The translations under genes and the position numbers were made by a program. The notes beneath the pieces are model-generated. The model was given only the letters and a program-made list of their open reading frames with translations. It was not told the DNA's origin and did no database searches. This document shows positions 10,580 through 22,350 of a DNA stretch of 64,000 bases, piece after piece; position 1 is the stretch's first letter; the number at the start of each line of letters is the position of its first letter. Source of the stretch: Apodemus sylvaticus (Eukaryota > Chordata > Mammalia > Rodentia > Muridae); the NCBI RefSeq assembly GCF_947179515.1, contig NC_067490.1, positions 33,654,925 through 33,718,924 on the forward strand, given 5' to 3'.

Positions 10580-10680
10580 GAAAGAAGGAATATATGACTG
10601 ATGTGAGGGAGGACTGGGAGGGAGGAGAGAGGGGAAACTACAGTTAGGGTGTAATATATGAGAGAGAAATAAAAGATTTC
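10580..10680 (+). repeat. L1 3'-tail-like fragment
   Basis: GGGAGGACTGGGAGGGAGGAGAG, then AACTACAGTTAGGGTGTAATATATGAG and GAAATAAAAG: the layout of a second old L1 3' UTR end. It is short, so the call is tentative. Confidence 0.5.
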
Positions 10681-10689
10681 AAGTCAAGC

Positions 10690-13600
10690 AGCATAGGACA
10701 CAGATGCTGTGATGGAGAGAATAATGGAGCAGGAAGACTTAAATGGAGGGCAGAATTTGAGGCAGACTAGAGGATGGAGTGTGAGGATAACTAGCATGGG
10801 AGACCTTTAGAGATGATTATCAAAACCTACTACTGAAGAAGTTTCCCGAAATATACACATGAATAATAAGAGGTTAAATGAAGTTACCATTTAAGACAGG
10901 TAATGTCTTCCCTAGACACAGGTGTCCGTCAGATGTGGGCGGCTACCTCTTTCCAAATTGTTGGTCAACATTCCCACAGACAGCCCCAGTGTTACAGGCT
11001 GTTGCCAATGCTCTGGCTACCATCCAACACTTGAATAAGACCCTGTTGCTGATGACACCACATTCTTGAGTCACAGGACTTGGAGAAAGCAAACTTGTTA
11101 CGGCTCAGAAACTTCATCCCTACTGGGTGCCCTTCATAGTGGCAAACAGTTCAATGCACTAGATTCTGTGCACCCCAAGGCAGTCCAAATTGAGGGGGAG
11201 GCTGTAAAAAAGAGCTCAGGATGCTTGTCTAGGTCTTCATTCCATATTCCACACCCCACGGGAAATTTGAAAGATCACTGGTGGAGAACAAACTGCAATC
11301 TATTGAGTCCCAGGGAGAGGTAGAGGACCCAGGAGGGAGTCCACAGCAAGCAGTCAGTCGCAGCGCTTTGGGGGAACCTGAGTGGAGAGGGAATGGGGAA
11401 AGAATCTCAGGTATTGTGCCTCCTTTATTAGTTTAACCTATTCTCAGTTGCATGGTCCAGCTCGATCTGTATTTAGGACTTGATGCTTACCACCTGTCCT
11501 TCCCAGCAGGCACTATTGAGTCATTTATTTCTGACTCAATAATGCCCACTTGTCCTTCACATAAGAGGCCCCATGGTGACTTAAAGAGTGAGAAAATTGT
11601 TTAAAAAATAAAAAGAAACTCCCAATCTTTTGTCCAAAACACAAACATATTCTTCACCTCAACTGTCCCTACAATAGGATACAGCTCTAGCAAGGGTCTA
11701 CTAATGCACTATTTCAGGCTACAACATTGAATAAACATATGTTTACCATAAGATACCTAATTATAATCTGCCATTGGAGCAAACGTCCATTAACTTAACC
11801 AAAAATAGGACAGTTTTCCCACCTTTTTGTGTGTTCCAAGCACGGCAGGTGTCATGGGGAAGACCTCCAGGATTCCAAGCCGTATTACCCTGTGTAATTG
11901 ACCATGGACTCCACATGGTTACAAACACTCGTCAGACACCCTCTACTCCACAGGAGTCTAACTTGCTTATTGAATGCTTGGCCATTATGATAATGGCCTA
12001 CCTCCACTAGCTGTGCCTGGTGGCGGACTTGAAGTACAACGTCAGTAAGGCAAATAACAAACATCTTCTATAAAGTGACTGCAACCTTTCTGTAATCCTC
12101 CCTGGTAATGGGACAAAGAATTTCAGCAATGAAGAAAAGTCATTAATAATGATGTTGTTACATTTTTTTTCCCAACAAGCTCAGCTTCCTTTTCCCAAGC
12201 TAGCCTTTCTTCAGTCATTCTAACTGGTGACACAAATGAATTATCACAATTTCCCCCTAAGCCACCTTATCTTCTTGTCACCAACCTCTTGAGCAGGTGC
12301 TAATATAAATGGCTACAGAACAAAGAGGGAGGAAAAAAAAAAACAAAGGATTTTGGAGGTATTAATCAGTCCCTACAAAAATCTGAAAGTGACTTTTGTC
12401 ACTATTATAAATCAATATACAGAATTTCTTTAAACACCAGATAAAAACGGTATAGCATGTCAAAATCATGATTAAAAGGTAGATAGATGTAATGAATTTT
12501 AACAAGGTCATCAATTTCTTTGGCTGCTTTAAGAAAGTGGTATAGATCACTTTCTTCTCTCTGGTCTCCTTCACACAGTGATGCTCACATTAAGAGATGT
12601 TTCAAACGTCCCACATTGTATATTTAGGCTTTTAACCTCTCCCAGAGATCAGATAAAAACCACAAAACCAAAAAGCATTTTTGGCTCACGTACTCAGCTC
12701 TTTCTTGAAAGAGGAGCTTCAGCGTGCTCGGACAGGAGCGGCGATGTCTTCACAGGTTTTATGTATTGATTAACTGTAGAAGACATGCTGTTTGAAACGA
12801 AACTTGGACACCTGCTAAAGTAAATGTTTTGTTCTACTTTGAAGTAAAGGGAATGTAGGGAATGGGAAGCACACCCACCCCTCCCCCACCCTAGAAATAT
12901 AACTAGGTTAAGTTTTCACCCACGATGTGGAAGCAGGGCGTGGGTGGGAGACATGACAACACGACTTAGCAATATGTTTTTTTTTTTCCTCCTGTGATAA
13001 AAAACCAAAACCAGGTGCCAATTCCCACTGCCCTCAGCAAAAGTCACTATAGATGGCTCCCTAGTGACCTTTTTTTGTAAAATACTCATGGGCCCTGTAG
13101 CTAAAGAGAAGACATAAAAAATACTTTTTCTCTGTGATGACAAATGCTTCAAGATTCCTAGATCAAAACTGGATTCTCAGAGAAAGGAATAGTAGAAAGT
13201 GGGAATTCCTCAGATGTTATTTCTGTTTATTACCTTTATAACTCTTACAAGACAGCCCAAGATTTCTTCAGTCTCAAAACCCAACAAAACAAAACAAAAA
13301 ACAAATAAAAGTGAAAACAACACCTAACGCAGAGAATTATCCACAAATTGTAGAGGAGCAGGACTGAGAGGTTACATCACATGATAAAATGGGAAGAGAA
13401 TTCAAAAGTCACCCCACTGAGCAGAAGCTGAAAAACACGGCCAGAAGTTGTCTTGCCACACATCAGAATTAAGAGTCAAAATGTGCATTAGACTTCTAGT
13501 GAACTTCATACAGAAAAGAAATGACCCAACAAGGCTTTATCCACAAAGAAAATTCAGTAAATAGAGGGAAAAGGCATCGTGGCTTCTCCCTGTCCTCTGC

Positions 13601-15200
13601 CCTGGCATCTACTAGTACCTTCCATTGGTCACACCGGGAGTCTGGGAAATGTAGTTCCTGTCTTGTGTAGCCACTCTAATGACTGCTAGCAAGTAGAAAT
13701 AAGAGGAAACAGGTAAATGCCTGGCAAACTGTACAAAGCTAACCATGGTTTGCCATTTAGGCCCTCCACTTAGCTTGAGTGGCCTTGAGCAAGATAAACA
13801 AGCCTCAAGTCCCCAGCTGCTGGAAACTGATAGATTGACCGATTTTATTGCTGTGATCTACGAGTCCTTTCTGCGCTATTAAAAAAAAACACTTGGAAGT
13901 ACTGTTGAGCCAGTATCTTTCTCGCCACTCAGCTTAACAGTTAGAAGGTACACTCATGCATCCAGAAAAGATATATTTTTTTAAAAAAGAGTATATTTAA
14001 CAACTTCTTTCAAGGAATAAGCTTCAAAGAAGGAAATTTATGAGCCCATAAAGCACTTGTTCTGAAGTGAGAAGGACAGATGGAAGTAATACAAAGCCCG
14101 AAGACAGCCTGGCCATCAAAATGACTCTCTTCAATGCCCATGATAAAACATTGACCACTCCGTTTCGAATCACAACTGATCCTAACTCCCAATTGTCTCA
14201 AGAGGAATAGGAGTACTTATCTAAGTCTTCCTCTGCCAGACCAGAGAGCCGAATTTTATATTCGACTTAGTTGAGCATGAAAATGATAAAGACGAAATGA
14301 TGGTTCCAGGAAGAGAGTTTATATTGCTTAAGGACACTGGACTTATTAGTTAGATACTATTCAGCAATGTGCATTCCTGCATTTTGGTTTTATTTAATGA
14401 CTTTTCTAAAAGACATTTAGAATATTGGTTCCTTGTTCCTAAATGGGCTAAAATGACAAGGCATAATCTTTCACGGCCAGTCCAGTCGTTACCTTAGAAG
14501 CTTTCTCTGCTCTCCTCCTTTCTGTTCTGTTAGCATCTAAGGTGAGTATTTACAAGTGTGGTTAGTACATGATATAGCAATTACTCATTCCTGGTCTTTC
14601 TGCCTCCTACTGAAGAGAGAATGACAACCAAAGAAAGTCCTCAAAAGCAATTTAACTTTCCAAATTGGAAAGCTATATGTCAGTCAGCACTTCCAATCGA
14701 TGCAAAGTGAATAGCCCTAGTCGATATTGATAAACTTAAAAATGTGAACGCACAATGGGTCCATTTAATGATACTTTTAGAGGACAGAATTTAAGTACTT
14801 TTGTCCTTTTTCAAAAAAAAAAAAGAGAATTGGGGCATTTTCTAATTTTTTTTCCTACTTTGTTTTTTAGATACAGATAAATAACAACTGAAATAACCAA
14901 GTTAGGACAACAGTTGAAACAGCTGTTCAGGAAAGAAATTAGAACAGCTTTAAAATACAAAAGTGAGTAGCTGGAAAATAATATGTAAGTTATGCATTCC
15001 TTTTATAGAAAAATAATTATAGCTATTTGTCTTCAACTTTACTTAGATCAAAACACACAATAAGCATCTAATAAACCAGTAAGAACATAATTTTTCGACT
15101 TTTCTTCTCGTTCTGTATCAACAGATAGCTCCCAGTACTTTAAGCATTCTGTGGATGTGTCTCTATTGCCTATCCAGCGGTCTTAGTCAATAACGTAATG
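10690..15200. other. Long stretch without recognised gene
   Basis: Mostly unique-looking sequence. Bases 10700-11450 have the feel of an old interspersed repeat, but I cannot name it. An inverted pair of TGA(G/C)TCA motifs lies at 11514-11541. The ORFs here (63 to 85 codons) show no recognisable domain. Confidence 0.45.
11514..11541. promoter_or_regulatory. Inverted AP-1-type motif pair forming a hairpin
   Basis: TATTGAGTCA, eight bases TTTATTTC, then TGACTCAATA: a perfect 10-bp stem. Each arm contains a consensus AP-1/TRE heptamer, TGAGTCA and TGACTCA. The sequence is seen directly; a regulatory role is inference. Confidence 0.5.
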
Positions 15201-15208
15201 TTCTAGAT

Positions 15209-15366
15209 CAGCAGTTCTCAACTTTCCTACTGCCGCAATCCTTTAACACATCATGTTGTAATGACCCCAACCATAAAACTATTTTGTTGCTACTTCATAA
15301 GTGTATTTTTGTTACTATTGTGAATCATAATGTAAATATCTGATATGCAGTAAATTCTTAGATCAC
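15209..15366 (+). repeat. hAT-type rodent repeat (URR1-like), 3' truncated
   Basis: Starts CAGCAGTTCTCAACTTTCCTA, which fits the CAGNGGTTCTCAAC terminal inverted repeat of hAT-Charlie elements. It continues with CTGCCGCAATCCTTTAACAC, TGACCCCAACCATAAAACTA, GTTGCTACTTCATAAG and AATGTAAATATCTGATATGCAG. The matching right end is missing. The family name is from memory. Confidence 0.7.
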
Positions 15367-15371
15367 CGTAT

Positions 15372-15455
15372 AAATGGTTGTGAGCCACCGTATGGTTGCT
15401 GAGAATTGAACTCAAGAACTCTGGAAGAGCAGTCCTCCAGCCCATACATGCCGTT
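15372..15455 (-). repeat. B2-type SINE fragment
   Basis: GGTTGTGAGCCACCGTATGG, GTTGCTGAGAATTGAACTCA, GGAAGAGCAGTC and CCAGCCC: the antisense of the tRNA-derived B2 head, partly deleted. Confidence 0.75.
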
Positions 15456-16186
15456 TTTCAATGAGGGAGATTTATGTTGTCCCTTGGCTACTGGTCTCCA
15501 AGACTCCTATCTATTTCTTCCATTTTTCCTTCCTCAGTTATCACTTCATAATTATTTTCTGACCAACTCTAAGAACTTCACTTGGACAACTCTCTTGAGA
15601 GCTCTTCATATTTGAGTCGTGTATCATTGCAAAAGGCTCTTGAGTAGTTACGTGTTTCCAAAGCATTGCAACAGAAATCCTTTATAGCTAGTCCTCCCAA
15701 AGTGTTCACTGGTTATTTCCAGTATATGCTGCAGGAGATGTGAAACTTAATTTAGTATATAATGAACATTAATGGTCTGTAATCAGCTTATAATAAGAAA
15801 TCAGCAAAACAAACAAGTACTTGGCTTGCTTAACATGTAATTAATAAAATTATTAATTCTGGACTGAGTGTAATTAATTCTGACAGGACCTTGGTTGCAT
15901 TAATAGAAACAAGCTGTTTAGAGTTCTGGGGAGCAATGTCTTCTCTCTGATGATGCAAAGGGCCTCATACCAAGTATAATACATATATACCAACAGTGTC
16001 TTTGCTGCAAAAGTAGATAATGAAATGCTTTTTAAAATGTGTTGTTTGACTGGAACAAAAATAACATGGTATTTGTGGATTATATTCATATCTCTATAAA
16101 ATGAGTTATCTGCTGCAATACCTCGCAGAAGCTTCAGTGTTGAATTTTTTTGAGGTTTATTTTTTATTATTTTTTAATGCATGTGT
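15456..16186. other. Intergenic, nothing recognised
   Basis: No gene or repeat recognised. AT-rich toward the right. Confidence 0.5.
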
Positions 16187-16275
16187 ATTTCTCTCTCTCC
16201 CCCTCTCCCTCTCACTCTTCCTTTCCTTCTCTCTCTTCCTTTCCCTATCCCTCTCCCTCCCTCCGTGTGTGTGTG

Positions 16276-16345
<70 letters not shown>
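16187..16345. repeat. CT-rich tract joined to (TG)n
   Basis: A pyrimidine-rich tract at 16187-16263 passes directly into about 40 TG repeats with one TTTG interruption. ORFs reported across it are repeat artefacts. Confidence 0.95.
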
Positions 16346-16346
<1 letters not shown>

Positions 16347-16724
16347 TGAGGCAGGAACCAGCTCAGGTCCTCCGTAGCAGTAGCAAGCGTGAACTACCCT
16401 ACCTTCGTGGGCTGTGGGCACCACTGCTATGAACAAATATGTGATGGAGAGATGGGAAAGGCAGAAAACTGGAACAGGTTGTGCACAGTTGAGAGGAGAA
16501 CAAGCTTTCCCACCTGTGCATAAGTTCCCCCAAAATAACAACTTTGAGCCTTATAAATTAATAATAAATGCCTCGGCTAATAGCTTTGGCTTATTCCCTG
16601 ACTAGCCTATAACTTAGAAGTCATGCTATGTGACTGACTGCTTGGTCCTCGGGTTTATGGGACCATCCTCCTCCATGTTTAAGGCATATCTCTCATGCCT
16701 GATTATTTTCCCGGAATATCTCTG

Positions 16725-16725
<1 letters not shown>

Positions 16726-16792
<67 letters not shown>

Positions 16793-16814
16793 CCTCCCTC
16801 CCTCCCTCCCTCCC
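16726..16814. repeat. (CT)n followed by (CCCT)n
   Basis: About 30 CT dinucleotides followed by seven CCCT-type units. All-pyrimidine on this strand. Confidence 0.95.
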
Positions 16815-16959
16815 AAATGTCCCATCCTCTATACCTGCCTCAGCTTACTAGCTAAGGCATTTTATTCACAGTTGAATTTTTCTACACATTGCATAAAAGA
16901 TTCCCTCTACACTGTAGACAAGAGTGAGGACAAGGCTCACAAGAGTGGTCTGTACTGTC

Positions 16960-17968
16960 ATCTGAGGACATGGTGATGTCTGGACGCATGCTACTGCAGA
17001 AGACCATGTCTGGGACTGAGGTCCTACTAGAACAGTGTCTGTGTTGATGTCAGTGGCCCATTTTAGCCGCTGAAGGCCATGTGGATGTCTGCGATCAGTG
17101 CAGCCTCCTGAAGCTATGGTGATGTCTGAAGGCTGCACCACCACAGGGGGTCGTATTGCTCTGAGTGGTTTGCGCTGCCGCTTAAGGTCATGACGATGTC
17201 CAGGCCCCTGCTACCCTATAAATGGGACAGTGGTCCTACCACAGCTGTGGTCTATGTTGATGTCCATGGCCTGTGTTGCCATTAAAGGTCACATGGATAT
17301 CTGCAGTCTGTGCTGCAGCCTGAAACCATGCTGATCCTGTGAGCCACACTGCCACTGGGGCCATTTTGATGTGAGTCGCCTGTCCATGGTCCAGGTTACT
17401 TCAAGAGTCTTGTCTGGGTTCGTGGGCCTGCTGCACTAAGGGGCCATGATCCTGGTCAGGGCTGTCTCCAGAAACAAAATAGAAGCCTATGACGCATGCT
17501 TCGGCTGACTGTAAAGTGTAAGAACGCTCCTTACTGATGATACTGCACATATGTAGTTGAGATAGAGTGGCATACAAGGCTTCTGTGACAATCCCTATCA
17601 CCACCCCAACCCCCACCCAACAACAACAACAACAAAAAGGTAGCAGCCTAAACAGAAAGCCACTGAACTCTTAAGAAATATTATAAGGATGTTGAAGTTT
17701 AGCTCTCTACAACTGGCGGCTTCTGGTCAGAGTGGAAGGGAATGGCAACTCAGTTCCGTTCTATGTAAGTAGCAGGCCATTGATAGTTTATGCTCCATTG
17801 AGTATATAGTTAACACAAATTGGACTTGGGGGGAGTTTTTATTTTTTTTGAGGGGGAGAGAGATCACAAGGGTTGGGGATAGACCCTGAAGGACGAGGAA
17901 ATGAGTGTAACCAAGGTGCATGATATGAAACTCCCAAAGAATCAATAAAACTATTATGCTTTTTAAAA
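16960..17968 (+). mobile_element. Old Lx-type L1 3' UTR
   Basis: Two parts. From about 16960 to 17400 a degenerate tandem structure repeats variants of GGCCATG and GATGTC (for example AAGGCCATGTGGATGTCTGC, GTTGATGTCCATGGCC), a feature I recall from Lx 3' UTRs. From 17820 to 17968 the terminal block reads GAGGGGGAGAGAGATCACAAGG, GTGCATGATATGAAACTCCCAA and AGAATCAATAAAACTATTATG. Non-coding and heavily diverged. Confidence 0.75.
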
Positions 17969-18129
17969 AGATATCAAGCACTCTTAGCCATTGAGGCATC
18001 ACTTAAGCACCTAATGTCTCAGTTTTAAATGTCAGTGAAAATAATGATAGCAACATTTGCATGCTTGACTTTTTATGACATGTCTTCACTTATATTATTC
18101 CATTTATTCATTTTAGTAGGGTTATATAT

Positions 18130-18131
<2 letters not shown>

Positions 18132-18162
<31 letters not shown>
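18132..18162. repeat. (TG)n microsatellite
   Basis: About 15 TG dinucleotides. Confidence 0.95.
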
Positions 18163-18261
18163 TGTATGCTTGAAAATATGCACTGATTACAGTGTACAAT
18201 GATCATGGTATACTTCTGAAGTACACTGCAGAGAATTTATAAGGACCATACACTTCTACCA

Positions 18262-18640
18262 TGATATTACTTCCTCATTGAAGTGATAAAATACTCTAAC
18301 AAAGGCAGTTTGAAACAGGAAAGGGTTGGCTTGGCTTAAAGTTCTAGAGAGATACAATACACCATGGTGGAGAAGAGAATAAGAAGTAGGCTGGAAAGGC
18401 ATGGTGGCAAGATCTTGAGCCCGACTTGTCACATTGCAACTATGCTCAAGAAACAGCATCAATAGGGAGTAGGGCCAGTCTATTAAACCTCAAGCCGTGT
18501 ACCTAGTGACCCACTTCTCCCCGTGATCCTCCACCTCCTAAAGGTTCCAGATTTTTCCAAAATGTCACCACTGACTGGGGACCAAGAATTCAAATGAACC
18601 CAAGGAACTCATTTCAAAATCAAAATACTACCCCCAGTGT
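18262..18640 (+). repeat. Diverged rodent medium-reiterated repeat
   Basis: GAAGTGATAAAATACTCTAAC, AACAGGAAAGGGTTGGCTTGG, CATGGTGG, GGTGACCCA-type middle and the CCAGATTTTTCCAAAATGTCACCACTGACTGGGGACCAAG and AATTCAAA blocks fit a worn member of the murine families that begin with a TTGCTGTGATAAAA-like head. The boundaries are approximate. Confidence 0.5.
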
Positions 18641-20462
18641 CCGATGAGGGAATTATAACAAAGATCTGGGGATAGGGTCTCTTAAAGTGAGGCTGGATAA
18701 GTAACTTTTCAAGAGTAAGGAAGCAAAACTTGAGTCACACTCTTAAAGGAGGAATCTGTTACCTGAAAAAGATGGGAAAACACTGCTGAAAGTAAATATT
18801 CCCTTCAAGAAGTAAATGCAGACACTCCGCAGTGACCCAGGAGTCCCCTATGTCGAACTTTGCTTCACTGTTTAGATCTGCAGATTTTGGCAACCATTGA
18901 TTATTTTTCTTTCATGTTTTCAGTTCCCATTCGGAGAGCACTGTGAGTCTCATTTTTATGTATTTAAGAGTTTTTAATCACAAACAGGAAGTAAGAGGTA
19001 TACATATGAAAAAGGAAGTTGCTACTGTGTAGAATACCCAGTGACTGCTCTGCTTATCCAGGTGAATCAATATAGGCCAGGGACTGTAAACATTGGGGAA
19101 CCTGTTTTCAAAATACATCTTAGGGTTAGCTCACTCTATCAATATTTGACTTTATAGTGTCATACACACATGAGCGCACTAGCACCACACACACACACAC
19201 ACACACACACACAATATGCATACAGTAGAAACTACACTTTGGATTTTGGGATTTTGGCCATTTCCTGGGTAGTGCTGTGTAGCATGGTTCTCTCACAGGC
19301 CAAAGAATAGCAGCAGAGGGTTTATCTCCAGGTCAGCGGCACCATCACAAGGGAAACAGACATCCATTTACAGTGTACTAACACAGTGTTGCTAGACCAT
19401 TATGTTCATCAAGTAGGGTGTGTGGAGTGCATTGTCATGATGCATGATGGTTTTTGGAGACCCTGGCCCCAACATAATTCAAAGTACATATAAATATCCT
19501 CTTTTCCACCATGTTTCATGTACATTTTAGAGAACCAAAAAGTACAATTTAAATCTGGACACATCTTAAGATCTTCCATTACAAAGCATTTCATGAATGG
19601 AAGATGTCTAGTCAAACTAAGAGACTCATCTACAATTAACTAAAATAATTCCACACTCATTGCGAGTACTGAGACATTTGCAGACATCAACTACTTGTAG
19701 TGGGAAATGATATTGAAAGCATCTGTTATCATTAGGTCCATTTTCAGAGCACCGTTTATAAGAACATATATTGGTTTCCTGTTTGTCATCAGCCCAGGCC
19801 AGATTTGTGCTTGTGTTCTGATTTTTCTCATCATAATATTCCCCCAAATACTTTGCTTTATAGTTATATGTGCAATCGATCTTCATACAGAGATTTATGT
19901 CCAAATAGATGCCACAAGCTAGGAAACGCTAAATTAATCCCATTACTCTCTTTTGTGGGAAAGAAATGCTTGTTGTTGACTGAATACCAGCCTAACTGGC
20001 TGCTCACTCACTGGCTTAATATGTTCCAGAATGCTCTTCCTGGGTATTTGGCCTCTTCATTAAAACATTAATTCCAAGACTATCCTAGAAACCAAACATG
20101 ATCCAGGAAATATGAGAATGAATTGGATATTCTCACCTAGCAACCAAACAATGGGTAATATTTTTATTATCAAGCTATTGAGATTACAGTGAAAATTGTT
20201 CTTAATGCTAACATAAATGAGGGCAGCTAGTAACAAGAACTGAAGCAAGAAGAAAACAAAAACCAGGACCACATGCAAAATAAGGAAGGATAAGGTGATT
20301 AGAGTTCAGGAAAGACAGGGAAACTGAACTAGATGTACAGCTAAGTGCTTACATCTTTACACCTGGTGAACCCCACCAGTCAGTCCAGTTCTGCCTTCAT
20401 AGCATTGGATTCCTGTATAACAAATCAGTTGTGTCCCACACTCTGATCAAAGCAAAGCAGGG
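18641..20462. other. Intergenic with one short (CA)n
   Basis: A (CA)n run lies at 19186-19213. Otherwise no gene or repeat is recognised. Overlapping ORFs on both strands at 19626-20278 have no recognisable protein. Confidence 0.5.
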
Positions 20463-20619
20463 GACTGGGCTAAAGAGATTGCTCAGCAGTTGCTCTTAAA
20501 GAGGACTCAAGTTCAATTCCCAGCACCCCATCGCAGAGACCTCACAACCACACACGACTCCATTTTCAGGGGAATCTGACATATATGGCCTCTAAAGCCA
20601 TCTACACTCATTCTTGCTT
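20463..20619 (+). repeat. B3-type SINE
   Basis: GGGCTAAAGAGATTGCTCAGCAG, CAAGTTCAATTCCCAGCACCC, CTCACAACC, AGGGGAATCTGACATATATGGCCTC: the tRNA-derived head and body of a worn B3/B2-family SINE. Its tail runs into a (CA)n repeat. Confidence 0.8.
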
Positions 20620-20670
20620 ACACACACACACACACACACGCACACGCACACGCACACGCACACGCACACA
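20620..20670. repeat. (CA)n with CACACG hexamer units
   Basis: A pure CA run passes into five CACACG units, a CpG-bearing variant array seeded in the tail of the B3 element. Confidence 0.9.
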
Positions 20671-22134
20671 TTCAATGTTAAATCCTTGAAAAAAAATAAA
20701 TGAATGCATAGGTAACAGTAAAAAATACCACTTTGGTACCAAAGCCCCAAATCAATACATTTCTATTTGCAGAAGGGCCACCCAGGAAAATAGCCACCCA
20801 GGAAATATATGGGTTGTTTGCCCTACTGGCCTTTTCATTGTTCTTTCTAGTTCTGTCAACCCTGGCTCTTCCAATTTATATCTCACAATCTTCTGCTATT
20901 TCCTTCCACCATTTCCTAGTGACCACGTCCTTGGCGCTAAGTCTGGGAGCCGACCCTGCATTTGACTGCATCTGACTTGGCAGAGTATATATCATGAGAT
21001 AGGAGCATCCTGTATGAACCTGATATCTTAGGTGCTGATTTCAGAAAGGGCTTGCTTGGGACATTTCCAGGAACCATAGAATTTGGTGCCCTGTGACTAG
21101 GAGCATATTACCTCTTGGAGCATCATGATGCTAGCAGTGGGTAGGCCCATGGAGCAAACCAGTCACCCAAAAAGATCAGGCTAAAGTCTTGTGTTCAGTC
21201 TGATACAAGAAAAGAGTCTGATGAACAGTCAATAGAATGCTTCCTATTTGGCCAGGTCATGGATTCTATGGTGAAAAGACAAAGTGTGGAATCTGAGTCC
21301 AACTCTGCCTCTTTTTGGGTCAAAGTAATGGTGATGTTTCATTCTTTGAATTGACTCTTCAGTTGTTCATTTAGTGCCTGTCACACACCAGTCCTTGTTC
21401 CCATGGGTGGAAAACATCAGTGGACACAAGAGATCAAGTCCTTTGCTCCTGAAGGCCTTATATTCTAGAAGACAATTTAATGAGTACTTGTTAAGAGTTC
21501 ACAAGAACTATAGAAAATCTTTAGAGCATAAGAAGAAAAGGCAATGAAGGATACCAGGAATGTGGGCAGTTCACCAGTTAGAGGATTAACACTGAGTGGT
21601 TCAAGCAGATCTCATTGGGAATGAGGAGAGAAGAAGAAAGGGCATGAAGGATATAAAGAAGTAGCCATATGGCTACTCAAAAAACCTAGAGAAGAGTGGT
21701 ATAGGTAGAGAGATGTGTAGATAGGATGAGATATGGAAAATCAAGGAGCAACAAGAACAGAGCAGAAGAGTACTGAGCAAGGGCATACAAATGAGAGTGG
21801 GGATGAGGAATTCACTGTCAGGATCGAGGCCCTTCATCTTTCCCCTTAGCTTCCTCTTCTGCCTGAGTGTGAAAAGCTGGTAGTGGGTGAAGAGTTGGTG
21901 TCACACATAGTGAAACTTCCAGAAGTGTTAGTGGTTTTCTTCTACCTCTCTCCCCAGAAATTGTAATCAGTTCAAATAATCCCAAAATCCAGGCTAAATG
22001 AGAGTAGAACAGAGTACCAACATTCTTTAATAACACACTTAAAGATTTCTTTCAACAAATTTGAAGGGAGGAAGGGATCCCGTGTGTACCTTTGGATACT
22101 GAAGATTAACCTTGGGTGTTGTTCCTCCAGAGCC
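20671..22134. other. Intergenic, nothing recognised
   Basis: No gene or repeat recognised. The 80-codon ORF at 20733 is hydrophobic but has no conserved family features. Confidence 0.45.
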
Positions 22135-22350
22135 GTTCTCTTTGGTTTTTGAGACAGGACTTCCCATTGACCTTAACCCCACCAATTAACTCCTGAGTGA
22201 GTCCCAGAGATCTTCCTGTCTTCTGCCTCCCTCCCCAGCTTCCAGATTACAGGCACACAGCAACATGCCTCGCCCTTTATGTGGGTGCTCCATGTTGAAC
22301 TCATGACCTCATGGTGTACAGTAAGCATATTGTCACCAAAGCTTATTCCT
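22135..22350 (-). repeat. B4/B1-related SINE
   Basis: Antisense of the B1-like part is visible as TTTTTGAGACAGGACTTC, TCCTGTCTTCTGCCTCCC and CCAGATTACAGGCACACAGC, followed by TTTATGTGGGTGCTCCATG and TTGAACTCATGACCTCATGG, the ID-like part. This arrangement is typical of B4. Confidence 0.8.

Noticed and set aside
16101..16541. Several ORFs of up to 98 codons
   Set aside because: Produced by CT and TG repeats in all frames.
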